Assembly: GCA_910589655.1 (NCBI GenBank)
Contig: CAJUTJ010000151.1
Coordinates: 1-26,224 of the forward strand
Source: an uncultured Acetatifactor sp.
Lineage (GTDB): Bacteria; Bacillota; Clostridia; Lachnospirales; Lachnospiraceae
Direction: 5' to 3'
Length of the DNA stretch: 26,224 bases
Shown here: in pieces, positions 7,638 to 14,638 of the stretch
Position numbering within the stretch: position 1 is the first letter of the stretch
Layout: each line of letters begins with the position of its first letter
The notes under the pieces: generated by a model
The model's input: the letters and a program-made list of their open reading frames with translations, nothing else
Databases searched by the model: none
Told to the model about the DNA's origin: nothing
Program-made: the position numbers and the translations under genes

Positions 7638-8900
7638 CCAAAAAGTCAGGGAAAGCTGGTTGTCATTCTGGGTATATGCCACAGAACCCTCGTTTCCCGA
7701 CAGATAATCAAAGATTTCCTGACCGTTGATCAATGCGGAAACCACATTGTTATAGCAGACATAATCCGTACATTTTATCGTTACGTCCTTTTTCCCCTGC
7801 TCCAAGGATTTCTGAAACAGTTCCCCCATCTGTTCTCTGTCATACTCCGCGAACAATGCACCCTCCCGCACATAATAATTGTTTTCCGTTGCGGTACACT
7901 GAGGCATGGGAACCTGCCCGCCCAACGTGTGGGTTCTCAGCAGCTCCGCAGTGGTGACGCACAGATAATCGTAATTAATCTCCGGCATGGCATACTCCGC
8001 CAGCCCTTCCGCACTTCCGCTGATCTGGTAGGAGGCATCGCCCCATGTGGTGTCCACATAATAATATTCTCCGTCAGCCTTCACCAGATTCCATGCGTGG
8101 CCTTCCCCCGTATCCACCGTCCCGAGCACCAGACTGCATTCTATCCCCAGCTTGTTCAGGAGATATTGTGTGGCTTTGGCATATCCCTGACAGACAGACG
8201 CATGGTTGACGAACACAGAATAAACATTCTGATTGTCGGGTGCCCCCAGCCGGTAATCCGTATTCCGGATTAATGTCTCATATACATATTTTATCTTATC
8301 ATAGTCCGAGGCGTCCCCGCCGATTCCCCCGAGAATTTCCTCCACAGCCGCTTCGATTTCAGTCTTGCGCACCAATGCCGTGTCATAATCCATGGTATAG
8401 CTGCCGGAAAACACGATGGAGGTGATCTTTTCCCCGCGGGTATATTTTGTGTAGGAATAGCCCTCCACATAAAACAGTTCGGGGTGATCGTTCAGAACAC
8501 ACTGAAAGATCCTGTCAATATCCCCCTCCCCCATGCCGCTCTCAAGGCACGCTCCGGAAAGTTTCCGTTCCGTTCCGAAGCTTCCCAGTATCTCCTCCAT
8601 ATCCCGATACCAGATCCGCTCCATCTCCGACAAATTATTATATGCATATACGGAAGCCTCCTCCATCAAAAAGGAAAAGGGACTCTCTTCCTCCTCCGAG
8701 CCGGAGCCTTCGTTACTCTCCTCGGCTTCCGAAGACGGGGCAGCGGCTTGCGAATTCTCTTCCTGTCCGCTTTCTCCCGGCGTTTCCGCAGTGGCTATGG
8801 CATAATCTCTGGGAATCTCCCCCAGAATATCTTCCTCCCCGCAGCTGCAAAGTATCAGAAGCAGCAAGCCTGAAAGAAATATACTTATCTGTTTCTTCAT
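7623..8900 (-). CDS. Secreted transglutaminase-like lipoprotein
   Basis: This is a 425-residue predicted lipoprotein. Residues 1-20 form a signal peptide with lipobox LCSC (Cys20), followed by an acidic, Ser/Glu-rich linker to about residue 75. A helical domain with DHPELFYVEGYSY (138-150) precedes a transglutaminase-like (papain-fold) core. The catalytic triad is visible as Cys237 in ASVCQGYAKA, His268 in GEGHAWNLV and Asp283 in YYVDTTWGD. A C-terminal domain of about 100 residues follows and is not recognised. Family members can be cysteine proteases or cross-linkers, and the substrate here is unknown. It is a distant paralogue of the protein at 18709-20268. The start ATG has AGGA 9 nt upstream. 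Transcription appears separate from prfC (194-nt gap). Confidence 0.85.
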   Translation of the reverse strand: MKKQISIFLSGLLLLILCSCGEEDILGEIPRDYAIATAETPGESGQEENSQAAAPSSEAEESNEGSGSEEEESPFSFLMEEASVYAYNNLSEMERIWYRDMEEILGSFGTERKLSGACLESGMGEGDIDRIFQCVLNDHPELFYVEGYSYTKYTRGEKITSIVFSGSYTMDYDTALVRKTEIEAAVEEILGGIGGDASDYDKIKYVYETLIRNTDYRLGAPDNQNVYSVFVNHASVCQGYAKATQYLLNKLGIECSLVLGTVDTGEGHAWNLVKADGEYYYVDTTWGDASYQISGSAEGLAEYAMPEINYDYLCVTTAELLRTHTLGGQVPMPQCTATENNYYVREGALFAEYDREQMGELFQKSLEQGKKDVTIKCTDYVCYNNVVSALINGQEIFDYLSGNEGSVAYTQNDNQLSLTFWVTNE

Positions 8901-9094
8901 AAATCGGTTTCCTGTCTCCCTGTTTTCGACATTTTTCTAATTGCTTTAGCTTCGTGGGGGACATAGAATTTCTTTGCAAAACAGCCTCTGCCGTGAGCAA
9001 AAAATGCTAAAACAATTAGATGTTTTTTCACATTAATTCCCATACGCCTGCTCTGGCAGGCATTCAAATCAGGATTGTGAAATGTTTTTTCACA
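8901..9094. repeat. Repeat-rich gap downstream of prfC
   Basis: This gap holds four small structures. An exact 21-bp direct repeat occurs at 9020-9040 and 9082-9102, the second copy covering the last codons of prfC. A perfect GCCTGC-TCTG-GCAGGC hairpin lies at 9046-9061. A TGTGAAA/TTTCACA stem (9076-9082 with 9088-9094) directly follows the prfC stop. A 14-nt inverted repeat (8937-8950 with 9006-9019, one mismatch) encloses about 55 nt. None is followed by a clear T-run on the prfC strand, so no terminator is assigned with confidence. The promoter for the lipoprotein gene must lie here, but no convincing pair of boxes is seen. Confidence 0.6.
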
Positions 9095-10690
9095 TTAATT
9101 CCGGCTGAACTCCGCCAGCACCAAGCCCTTATTCCGATCCAGAGTCATGCCCACGCTCCATGCATTGACAAACAGAAGCAGCGGATTGCCCTTCATATCC
9201 TTGACCTTCTTCATATCGGATGTGCCCGTCAGCCTGTCCAGATCAATCTCGTCCTTATTCTCTATCCAGCGGATATGCTCATAGGGAAGGTTCTCCAGCC
9301 GAATCTCCACATTGTATTCGTTTTCCAGCCGGTATTTCAGCACATCAAACTGCAGCACTCCCACCACCCCTACAATGATTTCCTCCAGACCCGTATTGAA
9401 CTCCTGAAAAATCTGGATGGCTCCTTCTTGAGCAATCTGTTCGATGCCTTTTACAAACTGTTTTCTCTTCATGGTATCCATCTGCCGCACTCTGGCAAAA
9501 TGCTCCGGGGCAAAGGTGGGAATCCCTTCATATTGAAACTTTTCCTTGGGCATACACACGGTATCGCCGATGGAGAAAATACCCGGGTCGAACACCCCGA
9601 TAATGTCTCCCGCATAAGCCTCACTCAATATTTTTCTCTCGTCCGCCATAATCTGCTGGGGCTGGGAAAGACGCATCACCCTGTTTCCCTGAACGTGGCG
9701 CACTTCCATCTGGGCGTCAAACCGGCCCGAGCAAATCCGCATAAAGGCAATTCTGTCCCTGTGTGCCTTGTTCATATTTGCCTGAATCTTAAAGACAAAA
9801 GCGCTGAAATCGTTCTCTGCCGGTTCAATCACCCCCACATCCGCTTTTCTGGGAAGGGGCGTGGTAGCCATGCTGAGGAAATGCTTTAGGAAAATCTCCA
9901 CACCGAAATTCGTCAGCGCGGAGCCGAAGCACACCGGGGTCAGCTGTCCCGCCTGTACCTGTCCCAAATCAAACTCGGCGCTGGCGCCGTCCAGAAGCTC
10001 CACCTCCTCCAGCAGCTTGTCCGCCGCTTCGTCCCCGATGAGCGCCCTCAACTGCGCCTCATCTTCAATGGGAATCTCCGTGGCAACGCCTTCCTTGGTT
10101 CCCTTTTCCGTATCGGAATAAGAGATGACACACTTTTTCTCTCTGTCATATACACCCTTGAAGCTTTTACCGGACCCGATGGGCCAGTTTAAAGGGCAGG
10201 TGGCAATCCCAAGCTCTTTCTCGATCTCGTCCAGCAGGTCAAAGGTGTCGTTGGCGTCGCGGTCCAGTTTATTGATAAAAGTAAAAATAGGAATCCCTCT
10301 CATGCCGCAGACCTTAAACAGTTTTCTGGTCTGTGCCTCCACACCCTTGGACGCGTCGATCACCATAACGGCGGAATCCGCCGCCATCAAGGTACGGTAG
10401 GTATCCTCGGAAAAGTCCTGATGCCCCGGCGTGTCCAAAATGTTAATGCAGTAGCCGTCGTATTCAAACTGCAGCACCGAGGAAGTAACGGAAATACCTC
10501 TCTCCTTCTCAATCTCCATCCAGTCGGACACGGCGTGTCTGGCCGTGGCCTTTCCCTTGACGCTTCCCGCCAGATTAATGGCTCCTCCGTAAAGCAGGAA
10601 CTTCTCTGTCAATGTAGTTTTGCCCGCATCCGGGTGGGATATAATGGCAAAAGTACGGCGGCGGTTAATTTCTTCTGTATAATTACTCAT
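9095..10690 (-). CDS. prfC: Peptide chain release factor 3
   Basis: RF3 is a translational GTPase that recycles RF1 and RF2 from the ribosome after peptide release. The 531-residue length matches the family. G-domain motifs are HPDAGKTT (P-loop, about residue 20), RGISVTSS (switch I), DTPGHQDF (switch II) and NKLDRD (G4). Domain II and the C-terminal RF3 domain are present, ending LVLAEFSRN. HPDAGKTT with SVTSSV distinguishes RF3 from EF-G. The ATG at 10690 follows GGAGG at a spacing of 10 nt. The last codons lie in a 21-bp direct repeat duplicated 62 bp downstream. It follows deoB with a 106-nt gap containing a TTCCGG/CCGGAA hairpin (10722-10739). Confidence 0.96.
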   Translation of the reverse strand: MSNYTEEINRRRTFAIISHPDAGKTTLTEKFLLYGGAINLAGSVKGKATARHAVSDWMEIEKERGISVTSSVLQFEYDGYCINILDTPGHQDFSEDTYRTLMAADSAVMVIDASKGVEAQTRKLFKVCGMRGIPIFTFINKLDRDANDTFDLLDEIEKELGIATCPLNWPIGSGKSFKGVYDREKKCVISYSDTEKGTKEGVATEIPIEDEAQLRALIGDEAADKLLEEVELLDGASAEFDLGQVQAGQLTPVCFGSALTNFGVEIFLKHFLSMATTPLPRKADVGVIEPAENDFSAFVFKIQANMNKAHRDRIAFMRICSGRFDAQMEVRHVQGNRVMRLSQPQQIMADERKILSEAYAGDIIGVFDPGIFSIGDTVCMPKEKFQYEGIPTFAPEHFARVRQMDTMKRKQFVKGIEQIAQEGAIQIFQEFNTGLEEIIVGVVGVLQFDVLKYRLENEYNVEIRLENLPYEHIRWIENKDEIDLDRLTGTSDMKKVKDMKGNPLLLFVNAWSVGMTLDRNKGLVLAEFSRN

Positions 10691-10796
10691 GGGTCATAAT
10701 CCTCCATAATCGTTTCCCTTTTTCCGGAGCCTGCCGGAATCTTATCACATTTCAATATTGCCGTCCGGCATCTCCTGCTGCCTGAACCGGCTCTTC

Positions 10797-11978
10797 TTAA
10801 TCCATAAGCACACCCAACGGCTTAATCTCCTCAAATTCCGGCCGAATACCGAAATATTGTAACACAGTAGCCCCAATGATTGCAAATGTATAAAATGTCC
10901 CCAAATTTTCCGGAAAGAAATGTCGAGGGCATGGTTCGTACAGGAGAAAAGGCGTATACTCCCTTGTATGATCCGTTGTGGCCCCGTAAGCCGGGTCGCA
11001 GCCATGATCCGCGGTAATCATCAGTATGTCCCCTTCCCGCATCTTTCCCATAATCTCCGGAAGCTTTTGGTCAAAATAGCTCAATGCCTTGGCATAACCG
11101 TCCACATCTCTGCGATGCCCGTACAGCATATCAAAGTCCACCAGATTTACAAAACAAAGCCCCTCAAAGTCCTTGTCCAAATATTCCAGTGTGCGCCGGA
11201 TTCCCTCTTCATTGCCGCCGGTGGAGACCGCTTCCGTAATGCCCTTTCCGGCAAAAATGTCATTGATTTTCCCCACGGCAATCACATCCTTGCCTGCCGC
11301 CTTCAGCTGGTCCAGCATGGTAACGGACGGCGGCTCCATGGAAAAATCATGACGGCGGGAGGTGCGGATGAAGCTTCCCTCCTCCCCCGTAAAAGGACGC
11401 GCAATGACTCTTCCCACGCCGTGTTTTCCCTGAAGGATTTTCCGGGCGATTTTACAATATTCATAGAGCTGCTCCACGGGAACGACGTCCTCATGAGCCG
11501 CTATCTGAAACACGCTGTCCGCGGAGGTATAGACGATCAAATCCCCCGTCCGCAGATGCTCTTTCCCGTAGTCGTTGATTACCGCCGTACCGGAATAAGG
11601 CCGATTACACAATACCCCTCTGCCCGTCTGCTGCCGAAAAGGCTCCAGCACTTCCTCCGGGAACCCCTCCGGATAGGTGGGCAGCCGTCTGGGTGAGTAT
11701 ACTCCCGCAATCTCCCAATGACCGATGGTAGTGTCCTTTCCCTTGGACGCCTCCTTGAGCCGGGCTATGGCTGCCTTATGCCTGCCTTCTCCCATGGGCT
11801 CCCCCACGGTAACCCCTTCTATGTCAAAAAGTCCCAGCTCCCTCAAATGAGGGACATGGAAAAAGGGGCTGGAGGACACGCTTCTCAAGGTGTTTACATT
11901 TACATCCCCATAAGAAGCCGCATCTTCCATCTCCCCGATTCCAAAGCTGTCCAGCACTATCAAAAATACTCTCTTCAT
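10797..11978 (-). CDS. deoB: Phosphopentomutase
   Basis: DeoB interconverts ribose-1-phosphate and ribose-5-phosphate, and the deoxy forms, in nucleoside salvage. The 393-residue protein belongs to the alkaline-phosphatase metalloenzyme superfamily. Metal-ligand regions are visible as VLDSFGIGEMEDA near the N-terminus, DTTIGHWEIAG with the likely phospho-threonine, and the C-terminal FVNLVDFDMLYGHRRD and MITADHGCDPA...TTDHTREYTP segments. The ATG at 11978 fits the family N-terminus (MKRVFLIVLDSFG). The ribosome binding region GAAAGGATCAT is duplicated just upstream (11986-11996 and 11999-12009). No nucleoside phosphorylase neighbour is present. Confidence 0.96.
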   Translation of the reverse strand: MKRVFLIVLDSFGIGEMEDAASYGDVNVNTLRSVSSSPFFHVPHLRELGLFDIEGVTVGEPMGEGRHKAAIARLKEASKGKDTTIGHWEIAGVYSPRRLPTYPEGFPEEVLEPFRQQTGRGVLCNRPYSGTAVINDYGKEHLRTGDLIVYTSADSVFQIAAHEDVVPVEQLYEYCKIARKILQGKHGVGRVIARPFTGEEGSFIRTSRRHDFSMEPPSVTMLDQLKAAGKDVIAVGKINDIFAGKGITEAVSTGGNEEGIRRTLEYLDKDFEGLCFVNLVDFDMLYGHRRDVDGYAKALSYFDQKLPEIMGKMREGDILMITADHGCDPAYGATTDHTREYTPFLLYEPCPRHFFPENLGTFYTFAIIGATVLQYFGIRPEFEEIKPLGVLMD

Positions 11979-12201
11979 GTAGCTTATGATCCTTTCGCAT
12001 GATCCTTTCACGCCGCCCAGCATCCTGCCGCTTTACGGCACACATATCTTTCATGGGAAGCATTCCTGTTTTCAAGGCATTCTTCCGGCTGCTTTAACAG
12101 CTTGTGAGGTCTAAGATTTTCCCGGCCCTCATTCAAAACTGTGCCCAAGAAAATCTCTTCGTAATAGTATATCATATATTTTATGTAATTTATACCAAAA
12201 T
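11979..12201 (-). other. deoB leader / spoIIIA operon end
   Basis: This 223-nt gap contains an AT-rich stretch (about 12165-12200) with a GATATACT -10-like box, but no convincing -35 box at normal spacing. An 8-bp inverted repeat AGATTTTC/GAAAATCT pairs 12114-12121 with 12149-12156 around a 27-nt loop. A tandem 11-bp duplication, GAAAGGATCAT on the minus strand, lies just before deoB. It probably holds both the end of the spoIIIA transcript and the deoB promoter. Confidence 0.35.
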
Positions 12202-13065
12202 TTACTGAACCACGGTACTGATAATGATGTTCTCTGCAGGAATCTCCGTTTTTCTCTTTACGATGTCTTCGATCTGCGCTCTCATGACGTCATCCAGCTC
12301 CGTAGCGTTGACAACTACGTCCACGGCATTACCGTTGATGCTCACCACTACGTCCTTAAACCCTTTTGCTTCTAAAAGGATTTCCGCTGCCGCTTCCTTC
12401 TCCGCAATGGCCGTCATTGCCACCATGGTATCCACTGCTTCCTGCTTCTGGGTATCGGTGAGTCCTTCACTCTCGATAATATCCAGCAGTGTCTCCTTAT
12501 TTCTGGCTCTGGTCTGTTCTTTCAGAAGCTTTGCATCGGAAAGAATCGCCACTCCTCCCGTAGAGGTAAACACGGCTTCACCGGGAATCTCGTTTTCATC
12601 CGGGGTTGCTTCCGCCAGCTGGCCTGCCGCCGAAGTATCCGCGCCTGCAACGACCATACCGTCTTCCAGATAATCATCCACAATAATGTCATCCTCAGAG
12701 TCCAGACTTTCAATCTCTGTCAGGCCTTCCGTTCCCGTCAGACCTTCCATTTGTGTCAAACCTTCCGTACCTGTCAGACCTTCCATTTGCGTCAGGCCCT
12801 CCGTTCCCGTCAAACCTTCCATCTCTGTCAGGGTTCCCGTCATCAGATCCTCTTCCGACAGATCCAGAAGCCCGCCTGCCGTATAATTCTCCGTAATGAC
12901 ACCTCCGGAATCCACAGTACTTGCACCTGCCGTACCGGCACCGCCCTCTGTAGACAGATATTCCTCCTCCAGTCCTGTACCCGCAAATTGCAGATAGCCG
13001 GCAATGGCAATCATAATGGCAAGTGCGGTAATCATTAGCTGATTTTTTTTGATTAAGTTTTTCAC
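12202..13065 (-). CDS. spoIIIAH: Stage III sporulation protein AH
   Basis: SpoIIIAH is the mother-cell half of the SpoIIQ-SpoIIIAH channel that spans the two membranes around the forespore. One transmembrane helix lies at about residues 10-28, then a long acidic linker, and the C-terminal 105 residues form the YscJ/FliF-like ring-building domain (EQTRARNKETLLDIIE..., ending ENIIISTVVQ). The protein is 287 residues, longer than the roughly 220 of Bacillus. The extra length is mostly linker and includes three 12-residue repeats of the LTQMEGLTGTEG type (about residues 78-115), encoded by 36-bp units. The GTG start at 13065 has GAAGGAG 6 nt upstream. It is the last gene of the spoIIIA operon. 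Confidence 0.93.
   Translation of the reverse strand: MKNLIKKNQLMITALAIMIAIAGYLQFAGTGLEEEYLSTEGGAGTAGASTVDSGGVITENYTAGGLLDLSEEDLMTGTLTEMEGLTGTEGLTQMEGLTGTEGLTQMEGLTGTEGLTEIESLDSEDDIIVDDYLEDGMVVAGADTSAAGQLAEATPDENEIPGEAVFTSTGGVAILSDAKLLKEQTRARNKETLLDIIESEGLTDTQKQEAVDTMVAMTAIAEKEAAAEILLEAKGFKDVVVSINGNAVDVVVNATELDDVMRAQIEDIVKRKTEIPAENIIISTVVQ
12725..12832 (-). repeat. Three 36-bp in-frame tandem repeats in spoIIIAH
   Basis: The three units are 12725-12760, 12761-12796 and 12797-12832. They are near-identical at DNA level and encode LTEMEGLTGTEG followed by two LTQMEGLTGTEG units. The length is a multiple of three, so copy number can change without breaking the frame. The block lies in the linker between the membrane anchor and the ring domain. 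Confidence 0.95.
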
Positions 13066-13124
13066 GTCTTTCTCCTTCTTTGCGATTTACTACTTCATTG
13101 TATGAGCCTTTTCACGGATATATG

Positions 13125-13757
13125 CTACTTGGCTATTTCCATTTTTACTACTTTTACTTTATGTGCTTCCACTCCAAACAGTGCCTGTACCATCTCTACA
13201 ATGGTTCGGTTCACAGTGCCGCTGCCGGCTCCTTCCGCCACCACCACCACCCCTTCAATTTCCGGAGGCAGCGTCTTGATCACATAGGGCTCGCTTATGC
13301 TCCCGTTGGTTCTGTATACCGTATTTTCCTCCGTCTCCACCTGACTGACGGAACGGCTTCCGCCCTGACCGTCGTTCTCGGTGGTGGTGGACCGCAGATA
13401 GGGCTGTTCTTTCTCAATGACCAGCTCTTGAGAGGATTTCAGGGTTATCATTACACTCACCTGCCCCACTCCTTCCATATGGGAAAGCGTTTCCCGCAGC
13501 CGCTGCTCCAGCTGTCTTGCGTATTCCTCATCCGAGCCGGATACGGCAAGCCCGTCCTTGTTGTCCGCAGACAAAGTCTCATCCGCGTTTGTCCTGTCTG
13601 CCTGCGGATTTTCCGTCACTGTTCCTTGGCTGTCCTTTGTGGGGAGCGCGATGATGACCAACAGGATTCCACCCAGAATCAATACAATCAAATTGTCTTT
13701 TCGGAACCATTTTCGGAGATTTTTCTCCCTGAACCATTTTTCCAATATACCGCTCAT
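13125..13757 (-). CDS. spoIIIAG: Stage III sporulation protein AG
   Basis: SpoIIIAG forms a large ring in the mother-cell membrane as part of the feeding-tube channel. The 210-residue product has one transmembrane helix (NLIVLILGGILLVIIAL, about 22-38), a polar linker, and a YscJ/FliF-like domain (EEYARQLEQRLRETLSHMEGVGQVSVMITL, ending EAHKVKVVKMEIAK). A TEND-containing segment and PEIEGVVVVAEGAG are typical of the family. The ATG at 13757 follows GGGAG at 7 nt; the open frame extends 27 codons upstream without support. It lies between spoIIIAF and spoIIIAH with short gaps. Confidence 0.93.
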   Translation of the reverse strand: MSGILEKWFREKNLRKWFRKDNLIVLILGGILLVIIALPTKDSQGTVTENPQADRTNADETLSADNKDGLAVSGSDEEYARQLEQRLRETLSHMEGVGQVSVMITLKSSQELVIEKEQPYLRSTTTENDGQGGSRSVSQVETEENTVYRTNGSISEPYVIKTLPPEIEGVVVVAEGAGSGTVNRTIVEMVQALFGVEAHKVKVVKMEIAK

Positions 13758-13800
13758 GTAAACACTCCCTTTTCTTTGCCGCGCCATTTGGTATGGATTC

Positions 13801-14460
13801 TTACGGAGAATCCTCCGTAAGCCGGACACGGATTTCATCCACTTGTATCCGGTCTATCCTCACCGTACCGGTATCGTCCTCCGGTTCCCGATAGTCCGCA
13901 GCCTCCGCCCCCCGGTAATTCCGTATGTCCGGTTCCGGCGTTCCGGCTTCCGTTTCTTGGAAATTCCACGCGCCCGGTTCCGGCGTTCCGGCTTCCGTTT
14001 CTTGGAAATTCCACGCGCCCGGTTCCGGCGTTCCGGCTTCCGTTTCTTGGGTTCCGGACATCCCTTCTTGTACGCTTCCGAACCCCGTTATGCCATTTCC
14101 TGCATCCGTACCGGTTAACGCCCCGCTCTCCTGTGCGGTCCGGGCTTCCTCCATACGTCTTCTCACTTCCTCCAATGTCATCTGCTCCAACAGGGCATCG
14201 GTATCATAGGCTTCTTTTTCCGCCGCCGCAATTTCCGCTTCCAGCCGGTTCAGAAAAGCTTCCGACTGGATGGCCAGTTCTTCGCTTCCTCCGAGGAATA
14301 AAAATCTGCCCAGAGGCAGGAACAGCTGGATCAGCACCATAGCGCTGACCAACAGCTTTAAATATTTTTCGTAAGACTCCTCCGGCCGGAAATGGACGAT
14401 GGCTTGCGCACAAATCATAAACGTGCCGATTCTGCAAATCATTTGAAACAAACTATTCAT
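13801..14460 (-). CDS. spoIIIAF: Stage III sporulation protein AF
   Basis: SpoIIIAF is a membrane component of the SpoIIIA complex. The 219-residue protein starts MNSLFQMICRIGTFMICAQAIVHFRPEESYEKYLKLLVSAM, with transmembrane helices at about 6-22 and 37-56. A coiled-coil region (about 62-110) and a low-complexity linker follow, and a short family-like tail ends RIDRIQVDEIRVRLTEDSP. The linker holds a perfect ETEAGTPEPGAWNFQ repeat (about 139-177). The ATG at 14460 is chosen from homology of the first helix. The ribosome binding site is weak (ACTGGAAT), and the frame stays open upstream through the spoIIIAE-AF repeat block to 15072, but that extension is not SpoIIIAF-like. Confidence 0.85.
   Translation of the reverse strand: MNSLFQMICRIGTFMICAQAIVHFRPEESYEKYLKLLVSAMVLIQLFLPLGRFLFLGGSEELAIQSEAFLNRLEAEIAAAEKEAYDTDALLEQMTLEEVRRRMEEARTAQESGALTGTDAGNGITGFGSVQEGMSGTQETEAGTPEPGAWNFQETEAGTPEPGAWNFQETEAGTPEPDIRNYRGAEAADYREPEDDTGTVRIDRIQVDEIRVRLTEDSP
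13931..14050 (-). repeat. 45-bp perfect tandem repeats in spoIIIAF
   Basis: Two exact 45-bp units (13931-13975 and 13976-14020) are followed by a partial 30-bp unit (14021-14050). They encode the 15-residue ETEAGTPEPGAWNFQ repeat in frame. Perfect identity of the two full units at DNA level suggests recent expansion by slippage or recombination. Confidence 0.96.
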
Positions 14461-14468
14461 AATTTTTA

Positions 14469-14638
14469 TTCCAGTTCCGTCCCGACACTTCAACGCCCCT
14501 TGAGCTGGAAGGGATGCTCGGACGCATTCTCGTCCGAAATCCCTTCCGGGCGTTTTCGTTTTGGGACTGTTTTTCCAGTTCCGTCCCGACACTTCAACGC
14601 CCCTTGAGCTGGAAGGGATGTTCGTTTTGGGACTGTTT
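14469..14638 (-). repeat. Duplicated hairpin block between spoIIIAE and spoIIIAF
   Basis: A 48-bp sequence occurs twice without change (14469-14516 and 14573-14620), and each copy is followed by the same 18 bp (14555-14572 and 14621-14638). The first copy has 38 extra bases in between (14517-14554). With its flank, that insert forms a strong stem-loop at 14507-14547: GGAAGGGAT pairs with ATCCCTTCC, and inside it TCGGACG pairs with CGTCCGA. The block fills the 176-nt gap inside the operon, and its end overlaps the spoIIIAE stop codon. TTCCAG/CTGGAA inverted repeats lie in each copy. Confidence 0.9.

Noticed and set aside
8937..9019. Inverted repeat of 14 nt around 55 nt as ends of a small insertion sequence
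   Set aside because: The arms have one mismatch, the interior encodes nothing, and no target-site duplication is evident at the ends.
10722..10739. TTCCGG/CCGGAA hairpin between deoB and prfC as a terminator
   Set aside because: On the transcribed strand it is followed by A residues, not T, so it does not fit a rho-independent terminator.
12725..14050. Regular 36-bp and 45-bp repeats resembling a CRISPR array
   Set aside because: Units are directly adjacent without variable spacers and are in frame with recognisable SpoIIIAH and SpoIIIAF sequence; no cas genes are near.
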